From: Schlesneria paludicola DSM 18645
Lineage (GTDB): Bacteria; Planctomycetota; Planctomycetia; Planctomycetales; Planctomycetaceae
Assembly: GCA_945876035.1 (NCBI GenBank)
Contig: CAMCMU010000002.1
Span: 62,001 to 126,000 of the forward strand
Direction: 5' to 3'
Length of the DNA: 64,000 nucleotides
Each line of letters starts with the position of its first letter. Position 1 is the stretch's first letter. The notes beneath the pieces are model-generated. The model made no database searches. It was not told the origin of the DNA and saw nothing but the letters and a program-made list of their open reading frames with translations. The translations under genes were made by a program, and so were the position numbers. Below, piece after piece: positions 1 through 9,121 of the stretch.

Positions 1-423
1 TTTGATGTGGAGATTGACGTGGCTTGGCTAGAGGCTCAGGTCGCTTCCGGTAACGCCAAGAAAGTGAACATCAAGCCTGCGGAGGTTGGTGCGGTCGATC
101 GCTATACCATGACCGAGACGGGTCGCAGTGTCATGCTTCTGGCCGAAGGTCGACTCGTCAATCTCGGTTGTGCCACAGGTCATCCGTCATTTGTGATGTC
201 CAACAGTTTTACAAATCAGACACTGGCGCAACTGGCGTTGTGGATGGAACCGGAGAAGTATCCCCTCGGTGTTCATCGCTTGCCGAAGGAATTGGACGAG
301 GAGGTGGCGCGCCTCCATCTTGCCACCATTGGCGTGAAACTTTCGAAGCTGACTTCCAAGCAGGCTAGTTACCTTGGGCTACCCGCCGAGGGGCCATTCA
401 AGCCGGATCATTACCGCTATTAA
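1..423 (+). CDS. ahcY: S-adenosylhomocysteine hydrolase, 3' end
   Basis: This is the C-terminal part of adenosylhomocysteinase, which reversibly splits S-adenosylhomocysteine into adenosine and homocysteine in the cytoplasmic methyl cycle. The reading frame is open at the left edge, so the 5' part lies outside the window. About 140 residues are present. They include the stretch [20 protein letters not shown], the segment [12 protein letters not shown] and the family-typical end KPDHYRY. The last residues carry the conserved Lys and Tyr that reach into the partner subunit's NAD site. A 13-bp hairpin follows the stop within 25 bp. The identification is secure from these motifs. Confidence 0.96.
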   Translation, partial: FDVEIDVAWLEAQVASGNAKKVNIKPAEVGAVDRYTMTETGRSVMLLAEGRLVNLGCATGHPSFVMSNSFTNQTLAQLALWMEPEKYPLGVHRLPKELDEEVARLHLATIGVKLSKLTSKQASYLGLPAEGPFKPDHYRY

Positions 424-445
424 ATCGCGATGTTTCAGGGGTGAT

Positions 446-490
446 CCGCATCGAGAGACGTTGTGTCTTAGATGCGGGTCTCTCGATGTG
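446..490 (+). terminator. Hairpin after ahcY
   Basis: CATCGAGAGAC at 449-459 pairs perfectly with GTCTCTCGATG at 478-488, and two further outer pairs (one G-T) are possible. The loop is 18 nt. It lies 25 bp after the ahcY stop, so a terminator role is likely, although no T-run follows. Confidence 0.55.
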
Positions 491-1361
491 ACTCGGCCAT
501 GGCAAAACATGGTGTTCTGACGCCTGCGGTCACTGGTCCGCTCTTTGGATTGGCTCGGACCCTTTGTTGTGTAACGCGGGAGTGTTGCGGATTGGTTCTG
601 AAGTCGCGATCGTTGCGGCTCAGTGAAATAAGACGATCTTGGCCTTGCGCCGCGAGAGTTCTGTCGCGGCGAGACGACAATGAAATTTCGAATCGATTCA
701 AAGCCCTGTTGATCTGTTCGGCGTGAGTCGTGGCTGGACGATGGAATACGGCTTGGAAGGTGTTTTCGAACGTGAACGCCATGTTTCTGCTCTGGGAAAA
801 CCGCCGGTCGTCCGCAGGAAGCATGAACGCCGGTGACTTCCGCTCCGACTTGAGAGGACCGAAACCAAAAACGACAGATGTTGGACACGCTCGGCGAGCA
901 TCAGTCGGTTGGAGCGCAGCCACGGCGGAATTCGCGGCACGAGTTCCGCCGATGTCGCCCTCCTCAACTCAGATCGACGGAGCCAACACCGTCTGCTAAA
1001 TGAATCGCTTCGTTGGCCTACGGCGGATAAGATCACGGCGGCTCGGTCCGTCGTTGTCAGCCCGTGGTGAATCCTCAGTAATTCCTGAACTGTCATGACA
1101 CCCAAACCCGCGATGGCCAATTCTGAAGCGGTCAAGTCTTGGCCGACTTTGATTTTGGGTGCCGTCTTCCCATTGGGCATCGGTCATGCTCAGCAATAAA
1201 ACAGGACCGAGACAGCCCCCCCTCTGGAAGCGTGTCACGGCAGGAATCGACAGCCGAAGAAAGTTTTGTTCGCTTTTCAATCTGTCCGTGTCTGTTGGAG
1301 CGCATTTCGGACGACTGGCCATTGTGTTTTATCTCCCCAGATCGATGGAGCCTCAACGACG
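491..1361. other. Gene-poor gap, possible decayed minus-strand gene
   Basis: No intact gene was recognised. On the minus strand, 1180 down to about 1010 reads as a plausible N-terminus starting MPNGKTAPKIKVGQD, followed by a stretch around AGLGVMTVQELLRI. A second minus-strand frame at about 770-470 also looks protein-like (AFTFENTFQAVFHRP). The two are in different frames, which would fit a decayed gene. I know no family for either, so this is a weak inference. Confidence 0.25.
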
Positions 1362-2288
1362 ATGCCGCGAATTGCAATCGAGTCACTTGACGATCCACGC
1401 GTCGCGATTTACCGCGAATTGAAGATGAAACGCCGCACCGGAGATGGTGAGTTGTTTATCGCGGAGGGAACCAAACTTGTAGATCGTCTTCTGGCGAGCG
1501 ATTTTTCGACTCATTCTGTTCTGATCTCCGAGCGTCGTGAGGCGGAATGGGGAGGGAAAATACCGAGCGACATTCCGTTGTATGTTGTCAGTCAACAGGT
1601 TGGAGATGAACTGGTCGGCTTCAAATTTCATGTCGGCGTGCTTGGTTGTGGGCGACGAAAACCGCAACTGTCATTGGTTGAGGTCCTGACGAATGTGGCT
1701 TCACTGAGGGATGGTTCGGCGAAAGAGATTCAACATCCGATTTTCGGAAAGGATCCGCATTCCTGGACGCAATCGTTGCCTCAGGCGACTTCCGATTGGC
1801 GTGCGGTTCAGGAGTCGAATGCAGACAGGACGCGAAACCGTTCGACGATCGTCATTTGTCCGAATTGCGATAACCCCGAGAATCTTGGTGCGATCATTCG
1901 AATTGGAGCGGCCTTCGGCATCGATGCCCTGCTTCTTGGTCGAGGCGGCTGCGATCCGTTTTCGCGGCGCGTGCTGAGGGTTTCCATGGGGGCCGCATTA
2001 CAATTGCCAATCATCCAATCGCCGTCCATCGAACGCGACGTTCAAACACTGCGAAACGAATGGAATTTCGAACTGTTCGCCACAGTTTTGGATGACTCGG
2101 CCGATCCGTTGCTGGGCACAACGAGGCCGCACAGGCTCGGTTTGCTCTTGGGAAATGAAGCCGACGGTTTGGACCAGAAATGGCAGAGAGCATGCGATCG
2201 CCGTTTGACGATTCCCATGCGAGGTGGCACAGACTCTCTCAATGTTGCCATTGCTGCAGGGATCTTTTTGCATTACTTTTCAGCGTAG
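1362..2288 (+). CDS. SpoU/TrmH-family RNA methyltransferase
   Basis: Predicted SAM-dependent 2'-O-ribose methyltransferase of the SPOUT class, acting on rRNA or tRNA in the cytoplasm; 308 residues. The N-terminal substrate-binding part contains FIAEGTKLVDRLL and GVLGCGRRKP. The C-terminal knotted domain has the three SpoU motifs: NPENLGAIIRIG (motif 1), LLLGNEADGL (motif 2) and the IPM...DSLNVAIAA loop (motif 3). A poorly conserved insertion of about 45 residues separates the two domains. I chose the ATG at 1362 because GGAG lies 11 nt upstream and family similarity begins there; an open frame back to 1266 is probably not translated. The exact RNA target cannot be told from sequence. Confidence 0.88.
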   Translation: MPRIAIESLDDPRVAIYRELKMKRRTGDGELFIAEGTKLVDRLLASDFSTHSVLISERREAEWGGKIPSDIPLYVVSQQVGDELVGFKFHVGVLGCGRRKPQLSLVEVLTNVASLRDGSAKEIQHPIFGKDPHSWTQSLPQATSDWRAVQESNADRTRNRSTIVICPNCDNPENLGAIIRIGAAFGIDALLLGRGGCDPFSRRVLRVSMGAALQLPIIQSPSIERDVQTLRNEWNFELFATVLDDSADPLLGTTRPHRLGLLLGNEADGLDQKWQRACDRRLTIPMRGGTDSLNVAIAAGIFLHYFSA

Positions 2289-2381
2289 TAACGACTTGGT
2301 GACGGCCTCTGCCCGGCCATGGTCCCCGTGCCAACAACAACTTGGTCCAAATTTTAATCTCTCCGACGATAGGGATGGCGT

Positions 2382-2648
2382 ATGGCAGGTCTTGAGCATC
2401 GAGCAACGTACCCCGTTGCACCGGAAGATGAGATCCTCGCCTCCAGAAATGCGCGTTACGGAATGGTGTTATTCGTGACCTATCTGTTGTTCTACGGCAG
2501 TTTCGTCGTGATCAGTGCGTTCTGGCCTGAGGTCATGGCGTACGACGCCCTGTTTGGCGTGAACTTGGCGGTGACCTACGGTTTCTCGCTGATCGCTGCT
2601 GCGATGATTCTGGCCCTAGTTTATGCTTGGCTCTGCCGCGAAAAATGA
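2382..2648 (+). CDS. DUF485 small inner-membrane protein
   Basis: An 88-residue membrane protein with two predicted transmembrane segments, at about residues 27-48 (LFVTYLLFYGSFVVISAFW) and 56-83 (the last hydrophobic stretch before the CREK end). This matches the DUF485/YjcH family, whose members usually sit directly upstream of an acetate-type sodium symporter, as here (the symporter starts 90 bp downstream). The function of DUF485 proteins is not established; a role as accessory subunit of the transporter is inferred from this linkage. AGGGA lies about 10 nt upstream of the ATG. Confidence 0.85.
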   Translation: MAGLEHRATYPVAPEDEILASRNARYGMVLFVTYLLFYGSFVVISAFWPEVMAYDALFGVNLAVTYGFSLIAAAMILALVYAWLCREK

Positions 2649-2738
2649 CGTAATCACTCGGAGTCAATCCCCCTTGTCTTCCCCGTGAGTCAATCGATTC
2701 ATAGGAACCAACGCCGAACTTCAGAAGAATTAACGCTT

Positions 2739-4511
2739 ATGATTCACACGCCCTCGACACTGTCAGTCGTGGTCTTCGCCCTGTTCGTGGCGTCCACACT
2801 GGGGTTGAGCTTTTACTTTGCCGCAAAAACGAAATCGGCAGCTGGATACTTCGCGGCCGGAGGCCAGATTCATTGGTTCGTGAACGGAGTAGCCTTCGCA
2901 GGCGACTACCTTTCGGCTGCCTCGTTTCTGGGGATCTGCGGCCTTGTTGCCTTCTACGGATATGACGGATTTCTGTATTCGATTGGATATCTTGCCGGTT
3001 GGGTTGTGGCTCTGTTTGTTGTCGCCGAACCACTCAAGCGACTGGGTAAGTACACGTTTGCAGACGCTTTGAACAGCAAGTTTCAATCGCGAGGGATCAC
3101 GCTGTCGGCTGGAATCAGCACGTTGGTCGTGAGTATTTTTTACTTAATCCCGCAAATGGTGGGGGCCGGGGCGCTCATCAAACCACTGCTCGGCTTTTCG
3201 CACGAAGCAGGTGTTGTCATGGTGGGCGTGATCGTTGTACTGATTGTTGCGACGGCGGGCATGGTGAGTACGACCTATGTTCAGTTCATCAAAGGATCAT
3301 TGCTGGTGGTTTTCAGTGGCATCTTGACAGGATTGATTCTTTTTCGTGGATTGTCGGTGGATGACAGTCCTGAGTCGCTGCAACCTCAGACAATCCTGAC
3401 TCAAAAAGATGGAACAAAAATTGTCAACGGAAATCCACTCGGCCGAGGAGTCGGGATCTCCGAACTGCGTCCGGTAGGACATATTCGCAAACTCCCCGAT
3501 GGCCGCAGGACGACAGGGCCACTCAGTCCAGCGAGTTATCTCGCAACACTGCAAAGAAGTGAAATCGTCACCTGGAAAAAAGAAGTGACCCAAACCGAAT
3601 CCGGTGAACTGGTCAGATACATTCCGCAGGTGACTCCCGGTGAAAAGCTGTTGCGACCGGGGAATAGTCCGACGTTTAAGGGACTGCAAACGAATTCGCT
3701 CTTGGCACGACTGGACTTCATTTCATTGATGCTCGCCCTGTTTGGGGGGACCGCCTCACTGCCTCATATTTTGATTCGATACTATACGGTCAAGAACCAG
3801 TCGGCAGCGAGGCTGAGCACTGTGGTTGGCATTGCCGTCATCGGCTGTTTCTATGTGTTGACGTTGTTTCTCGGATTGGGGGCCATGACCAGTGGCACTT
3901 TGGATCTGACGGATTCCAACATGGCTGCTCCGTTGCTCGCCAAAAGTTTCAATGAAACTCTTTTCGCCGTTATTTCTGCCATCGCTTTCACAACCGTTCT
4001 TGGAACGGTGAGTGGCCTCATCGTAGCCTCGAGCGGAGCCGTAGTTCACGATTTAATGACGAGCGTGATGCGTATTGAAATGTCCGATCACAGCAAGGTT
4101 CGTGTTGGCAAGATTGCCGCTGTGCTCGTCGGAATTGTGGCCATCATTCTCGGCATCTTATTTAAAGGGATGAACGCCAGTTTTCTCGTGGGTTGGGCCT
4201 TTAGTGTCGCTGCCTCTGCCAATCTCCCGTCGTTGATGATGTTGCTGTTTTGGAAGCAGACAACGAAGCAGGGGATCACGGCCGCGATATTCGTCGGAAT
4301 GCTCAGTTCGCTGACGTGGATCCTGTTGAGTGCAGAGACCTTCGAGAAGGTTTACAAATTTTCCGCAGCACAAGCGGCCGAGTTTTCTTGGGTTCCGTTT
4401 AGCCAGCCGGGTCTGATCACAATTCCATTGGGATTTCTGACCCTCGTTGCCGTTTCGCTCGCTACGCAGACGTCACAGGTATCTAAGCAGGAGTCTCTTG
4501 TCGGTCTATAG
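2739..4511 (+). CDS. Sodium:solute symporter, ActP-like
   Basis: A 590-residue member of the sodium:solute symporter family with about 13 hydrophobic segments. It resembles the cation/acetate symporter ActP, and would import acetate or a similar small carboxylate with Na+. Visible family features are YFAAGGQIHWFVNGVAFAGD near residue 35, SAASFLG, and STTYVQFIKG in the sodium-site region. A hydrophilic insertion of roughly 130 residues (about 205-325) carries SLQPQTILTQKDG and GRGVGISELRPVGH; long insertions at this point are seen in some ActP-like proteins. The preferred start is the ATG at 2739. A GTG at 2685 would add 18 hydrophilic residues. It follows the DUF485 gene, but no acetyl-CoA synthetase gene is nearby, so the substrate is uncertain. 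Confidence 0.88.
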   Translation: MIHTPSTLSVVVFALFVASTLGLSFYFAAKTKSAAGYFAAGGQIHWFVNGVAFAGDYLSAASFLGICGLVAFYGYDGFLYSIGYLAGWVVALFVVAEPLKRLGKYTFADALNSKFQSRGITLSAGISTLVVSIFYLIPQMVGAGALIKPLLGFSHEAGVVMVGVIVVLIVATAGMVSTTYVQFIKGSLLVVFSGILTGLILFRGLSVDDSPESLQPQTILTQKDGTKIVNGNPLGRGVGISELRPVGHIRKLPDGRRTTGPLSPASYLATLQRSEIVTWKKEVTQTESGELVRYIPQVTPGEKLLRPGNSPTFKGLQTNSLLARLDFISLMLALFGGTASLPHILIRYYTVKNQSAARLSTVVGIAVIGCFYVLTLFLGLGAMTSGTLDLTDSNMAAPLLAKSFNETLFAVISAIAFTTVLGTVSGLIVASSGAVVHDLMTSVMRIEMSDHSKVRVGKIAAVLVGIVAIILGILFKGMNASFLVGWAFSVAASANLPSLMMLLFWKQTTKQGITAAIFVGMLSSLTWILLSAETFEKVYKFSAAQAAEFSWVPFSQPGLITIPLGFLTLVAVSLATQTSQVSKQESLVGL

Positions 4512-4571
4512 GCCCCAACCTAGAATGCGTTTCGGCATGAGGGAGCCTGCCGCTAAAATAGCGCTCACTGG

Positions 4572-5810
4572 TTGCGGCAAGATCTCCCCCAGCCGCTTAC
4601 GACACGAGTTTTGCTCTTGGATTCTGTAGAACTAAAGCCACGTAATCGAATTGCCGTCCTTGGATCGACGGGATCAATTGGTACGAGTTGTCTTGAGGTG
4701 ATTGCCTCCCATCAAGATCGCTTGGAACTGGTAGGAGTGACTGCGCACAGTCGCTGCGAGTTGCTGGTTCAGCAGTGCATTCAGTTCAGACCTCGCTGGG
4801 CGGTTTTATCGGGTGCCGACCAGTCCACGGACACGAGCTCCACGGCTCATGCCACCCGACGTCGAATTCCGGGCGAAACGTCGTTGCTCGTTGGTCCGGA
4901 AGGAATTGAGAGTTTGGCGGCCAGCCCAGATGTCGATACGGTGGTCTGCGGAATTGTCGGAGCTGCGGGATTGAGAGGTGCTTGGGCGGCAGTCGAAAGT
5001 GGAAAACGAGTGGCCATCGCGAACAAGGAGACGCTTGTTGTTGCCGGTCCCATGGTCATGCAACTCGCCGCCAACACCGGGGCACAACTGATCCCGGTCG
5101 ATAGTGAACACAGCGCTATTTTTCAATGTCTGCAGGCCGGCCGCCGCGCGGATGTTAAGCGAATCGTACTGACAGCCAGTGGTGGACCTTTTCGAGGTTG
5201 GTCCAAAAATCGCATCGATTCGGAAGTGACGATCGAACGTGCACTGTCCCATCCGACGTGGCAGATGGGGCCGAAAATTTCTATCGATTCTGCAACAATG
5301 ATGAACAAAGCTCTGGAAATTATTGAAGCACGGTGGTTGTTCGGACTAGATGCGGATCAGATTTCCGTCGTGATACATCCTCAGTCGATCATTCATTCGT
5401 TTGTTGAGTTTGTTGATGGATCGGTCGTGGCTCAATTGTCTCCACCAGACATGAAGTTGCCAATTCAGTATGCACTGACTTATCCAGAGCGATGGCCGGG
5501 AACCAGCCCCCTAATGGACTGGTCGGCAGCGTATCAACTGGAGTTCTTTACTCCGGATCTGGACGCATTTCCGGCATTACAATTGGGTTTTGAAGTGGCT
5601 CGGCAGGGTGGTTCGACAGGTGCTGTGCTGAATGCTGCGAACGAAGTGGCTGTGCAAAGGTTTTTGGAAGGATCACTAAAATTTACTGACATCCCGCGCG
5701 CTTGCCGGGAAATTTTGAACGCCCATGACGACGATCCCCGGCCGACGCTGAGCGCATTGCTCGGCCAAGACGCATGGGCTCGCGAGGAGATGCTGCGGTG
5801 GAAATCATGA
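4572..5810 (+). CDS. dxr: 1-deoxy-D-xylulose 5-phosphate reductoisomerase
   Basis: Converts DXP to 2-C-methyl-D-erythritol 4-phosphate with NADPH, the first committed step of the MEP isoprenoid pathway. The NADPH-binding motif [14 protein letters not shown] is near residue 32. The catalytic and metal-binding region shows [31 protein letters not shown] and the flexible-loop stretch [20 protein letters not shown]. The C-terminal helical domain is complete. There is no ATG at the 5' end; in-frame TTG codons at 4572, 4611 and 4617 are the candidates and none has a clear ribosome-binding site, so the N-terminus is uncertain by about 15 residues. The stop overlaps the start of the downstream rseP-like gene (ATGA), a dxr-protease order found in many bacteria. 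Confidence 0.95.
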   Translation: MRQDLPQPLTTRVLLLDSVELKPRNRIAVLGSTGSIGTSCLEVIASHQDRLELVGVTAHSRCELLVQQCIQFRPRWAVLSGADQSTDTSSTAHATRRRIPGETSLLVGPEGIESLAASPDVDTVVCGIVGAAGLRGAWAAVESGKRVAIANKETLVVAGPMVMQLAANTGAQLIPVDSEHSAIFQCLQAGRRADVKRIVLTASGGPFRGWSKNRIDSEVTIERALSHPTWQMGPKISIDSATMMNKALEIIEARWLFGLDADQISVVIHPQSIIHSFVEFVDGSVVAQLSPPDMKLPIQYALTYPERWPGTSPLMDWSAAYQLEFFTPDLDAFPALQLGFEVARQGGSTGAVLNAANEVAVQRFLEGSLKFTDIPRACREILNAHDDDPRPTLSALLGQDAWAREEMLRWKS

Positions 5811-7843
5811 GTCTGACTTTGGCAGTGAATCTGACCGAAAAAATCAATGCTTGGCTGGCCTCCGGCGGCTCCGTCGTCTGGGCTGCGCTCGGCCTCGGTT
5901 TCGTGATCTTCTTCCACGAAATGGGGCACTTCGCCGTTGCCAAATGGTGCAATGTGTATGTGGAGCGATTTAGTATCGGCTTTGGTCTCGTTCTGTTCAG
6001 TCGGAAATGGGGTGAAACGGAATATGCCCTGTCGTTAATTCCGTTTGGTGGATACGTCAAAATGCTGGGACAGGATGATGCGGATCCAAGCCAGCTCACC
6101 AACGAACAGATTGCTCAAGATCCGCGTTCCTACCTTGCGAAAAATGTTTGGCAACGGATGGCCATTATTTCGGCGGGTGTCATCATGAATGTGGTCACCG
6201 CTGTGATGTTCGTCGGTGGCGCCTTTTCTCTGGGTGTCGATTTGCCACCCAACGTGATTGGCGAGGCACGGCCAGGAATGCCCGCTTGGATTGCCGGCCT
6301 GAGGCCGGATGACACGATCCAAAAGATCAACGGACGAATAATTTCCACTTTTGATGATCTGCGTTTGAACGTCGCCGTGCTCGACCATCCGCTGACGATC
6401 GAAGGCCGACACAACGACGGAACCAATTTTGTTAAGGAAATTCGGCCTGTCACGACGACGACCACACCCCAAATTGGTGTTTCTCCATCGCTGAGCCTCA
6501 AAGTCTTGACCGATCCCAAGGGAAAGTTGCCGTTTGTTGTAGCGGGAACGGCCGCCAGTACGGCCAAACCTCCCTTTGAACGGGGAGATGTCATCGCCGC
6601 TGTCGGTGGCGAACCGGTCAAAAATTTTACCGAATTGACGAATCGGCTCGCCTCACGTGCCGGTGGCTCGCTGACGCTGGACGTGTTGTCTCACGGAAAT
6701 AAATCGAGTTCCAGGCAGATTTCCGTCAGCGACAACTGTTTTCGGACGCTTGGTCTTTCGATGGATACCGGCCCTATCGTTGCCGTTCAGAGTGGCTCTC
6801 CGGCCGAAAGAGCGGGACTGCGAGTGGGCGATAAACTGGCGGGCATCAACGGCAGAACGATTGGTACGGAAATCGATCCGCTCAGGCTTCCCAACGAGTT
6901 CTGCAAAATGCAGGGGCAAGCCGTGAATGTCACGGTGGCTCGCCAAACCAATGGCGGCGGGGTAACAAAAGAAGACCTCACCGTCACACCGGAAAATCGT
7001 CCGGGGTGGATCGACCAGCCCGTGTTTGAGGGCGATCCGTTATCGATTCCGTCGATCGGAGTTGCATTTCATACGATTCCCGTTGTGCTGGCCGTCGATC
7101 CTACAAGTCAGGCCGCATTAGAGTTTCATGTCAAGCAAGGACCACTGACAAAGGTCAAGCAAGTCGAACTCATTCTGGCCAGTGATGTCGTAGAACCTGA
7201 CCGGATTAAAAATCGGGATTTCGTCATCAAGCTCGACGATGAGAGACAGGAATCGAAATCCAATAATTGGTGCTATGCCTTCTGGCAGATGCAGGAACTG
7301 CCTCAGCGGATCGTCAAGTTAACCTTGACAGAGGGGACCGAAACACGAGTCCTCACACTGACGCCCAAGATCGATCCCGATTGGCCCTTACCGGTTGTGC
7401 AGGGACTGCTCATGCATCCGGCGGAAATTAATCTGCATGCGAAAACGGTCGGTGAAGTATGGTCGATGTCCACTAGCTATACCCGTAACGCCGCCTCGAG
7501 CATTTATTTGACGCTCCGCGGTCTGTTTACGGGACAGGTGGCCCTCGGAAATCTGAGCGGTCCGCTGGGAATTGCGAATGCGGCAGTGCAAATTGTCAAG
7601 CATAGCGTCCCTCAATTTCTGATGTTTCTGGCATTCCTGAGCGTTAATCTTGCGGTCCTCAATTTTCTTCCCATTCCGGTTCTGGATGGTGGCCACATGG
7701 TCTTTCTGTTGTGGGAGGCGGTCACGGGCCGTCGACCGAGCGAAAGGATTGTGATTGGCACCAGTTATATCGGAATGGGCTTTCTTCTGAGTTTGATGGT
7801 TTTCGTCGTTTATCTGGATCTCTATCGTTGGTTGAAACCGTGA
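5807..7843 (+). CDS. rseP: Site-2 intramembrane metalloprotease, RseP-like
   Basis: M50-family zinc protease of the inner membrane, expected to cut anti-sigma factors or signal-peptide remnants inside the bilayer. The catalytic HExxH (FFHEMGHF) is at residues 37-41 in the first membrane segment. The second zinc-ligand motif, [10 protein letters not shown], is near residue 627 in the penultimate segment. Between them are three PDZ-like regions: around 150-200 ([13 protein letters not shown]), 235-300 ([14 protein letters not shown]) and 320-385 ([17 protein letters not shown]). E. coli RseP has two. At 678 residues it is about 50% longer than E. coli RseP (450). The start is the ATG at 5807, which shares four bases with the dxr stop, so the two are probably translationally coupled. 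Confidence 0.92.
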   Translation: MSLTLAVNLTEKINAWLASGGSVVWAALGLGFVIFFHEMGHFAVAKWCNVYVERFSIGFGLVLFSRKWGETEYALSLIPFGGYVKMLGQDDADPSQLTNEQIAQDPRSYLAKNVWQRMAIISAGVIMNVVTAVMFVGGAFSLGVDLPPNVIGEARPGMPAWIAGLRPDDTIQKINGRIISTFDDLRLNVAVLDHPLTIEGRHNDGTNFVKEIRPVTTTTTPQIGVSPSLSLKVLTDPKGKLPFVVAGTAASTAKPPFERGDVIAAVGGEPVKNFTELTNRLASRAGGSLTLDVLSHGNKSSSRQISVSDNCFRTLGLSMDTGPIVAVQSGSPAERAGLRVGDKLAGINGRTIGTEIDPLRLPNEFCKMQGQAVNVTVARQTNGGGVTKEDLTVTPENRPGWIDQPVFEGDPLSIPSIGVAFHTIPVVLAVDPTSQAALEFHVKQGPLTKVKQVELILASDVVEPDRIKNRDFVIKLDDERQESKSNNWCYAFWQMQELPQRIVKLTLTEGTETRVLTLTPKIDPDWPLPVVQGLLMHPAEINLHAKTVGEVWSMSTSYTRNAASSIYLTLRGLFTGQVALGNLSGPLGIANAAVQIVKHSVPQFLMFLAFLSVNLAVLNFLPIPVLDGGHMVFLLWEAVTGRRPSERIVIGTSYIGMGFLLSLMVFVVYLDLYRWLKP

Positions 7844-7909
7844 TTTGTCAGTGGGGCAGAGGATTGAACCCAGATTTCTCAGCCGTTCTGCCATCAGCGT
7901 CAGTCAAAA

Positions 7910-9042
7910 CAAGTCAAGGGATCTTCGGTTGAGAAGGTGGAGCCCACGCGTTTGACGGAGGTCGGGTACGTCGGGCGCGATGTCCACAGTATGAACCGCG
8001 AGGTTGCGGATGCGTCGACCACTTTCGTGAAACAGAAAAAACGGTTGGAAATCGAGTGGCATTCCGTCAAACAGACCCAAGCAGCGATTGCTCGAAGAAC
8101 GGGTCTCTGATGAGCCGGTCACTGATGCAATGGAACAGGCCGGTGACGACGATGGGAAATCCGGCCACAAACGAACGTGCCACAAAATCGGCGAAGCGCT
8201 GCGTGCCAGAGCACTTGAGGAACGATAGGTCGAACTGCCCATGCCTCAATGGCGACTGTCGGTTCACGTCCGGTTGAGCATCGGTTTAGAACTGATGGGC
8301 ATCGACTTGGATCAGATGTTTGAAAAACGGATTCCAACGCAGAACCAGGATCGAAAGGTGACCGTCCGTGAGGCTCGAACGATCTTGATCGAGCAGGAGA
8401 TTGAGCAGCTTCTCGACAAGGACGCAAGCCATGATGAGGCCGTTCGTTTGGCCGAGGACAGCCGAATCGTATTCCTCAATGAACTCAATAAAATCGGCGC
8501 CAGCTCCGGGAGCCCACAGGCGGTGGAGGTCCGCCGTCAGGGCAGGCCACGTGACGTGCTTCCGATCGTCGAGGCTGCGACTGTCTAAACGCGGTATGGT
8601 TCACTAAGAATAGATCATCTTCTATTCATCGCTGCCGGCGCACTTCCTTCGTCGCCTCCGTCCGATCGGATGCCTGAACGGTAGGGACACTTTCTGATCC
8701 GTGTCGAATTCAAGAATCTGACCAAAGGCGATTTGCGGGCGAATTTTCACCGAACCCACCAACTCGATCACGCGGCGGTCCCAGACCATGCCGGCTGTTG
8801 ATGGAATTGAACTCACCGATGCGGCCGCAGGCTTTGAATAAATCGCCGAGATCGCGTGGGAGTCTCAATCAGTCCACGCAAAACAGGACCGCGTGACGCC
8901 TTGACGCGATTATGCGGCGAAGATGTTGGTTTGGAGGGATAGGAGGCCTGTGGCATGAACCTGCTCCTCGACAAGATGTTCGTGTTCGAAGTCCACTGAA
9001 GAACTCAGCCGGGATCAAGACAGGATTCTGTGTATTTTGTAA
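7910..9042 (+). pseudogene. hslU: Decayed hslU, ATPase subunit of HslUV protease
   Basis: A degenerate copy of hslU that can be followed to its C-terminus in three frames. From 7931: EKVEPTRLTEVGYVGRDV (family: KVEATKFTEVGYVGRDV). From 8079: LRARALEER, stop, then LMGIDLDQMFEK, KVTVREARTILIEQEIEQLL and VFLNELNKI. From about 8742: FTEPTNSITRR and VDGIELTDAA, ending in EELSR...ILCIL at 9042. In-frame stops lie at 8226, 8586, 8682, 8839, 8902 and 8956, with frameshifts near 8060-8078 and 8740. The Walker B box should read DEIDK but reads NELNK. The Walker A end, about the first 90 residues, is not present after the rseP stop. No hslV is next to it. The match is by memory of the family, but many conserved blocks occur in the right order. 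Confidence 0.9.
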
Positions 9043-9121
9043 ATCAACGAGGCGCCCCCGCGCCGATGATTGCGTTCGCTTGGAGCTGGTGATTGGATCG
9101 CGACGTGCGACAGAGCCGTGC

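Noticed and set aside
1266-1361. N-terminal extension of the RNA methyltransferase
   Set aside because: Residues before the ATG at 1362 do not look like the family and the ribosome-binding site favours 1362.
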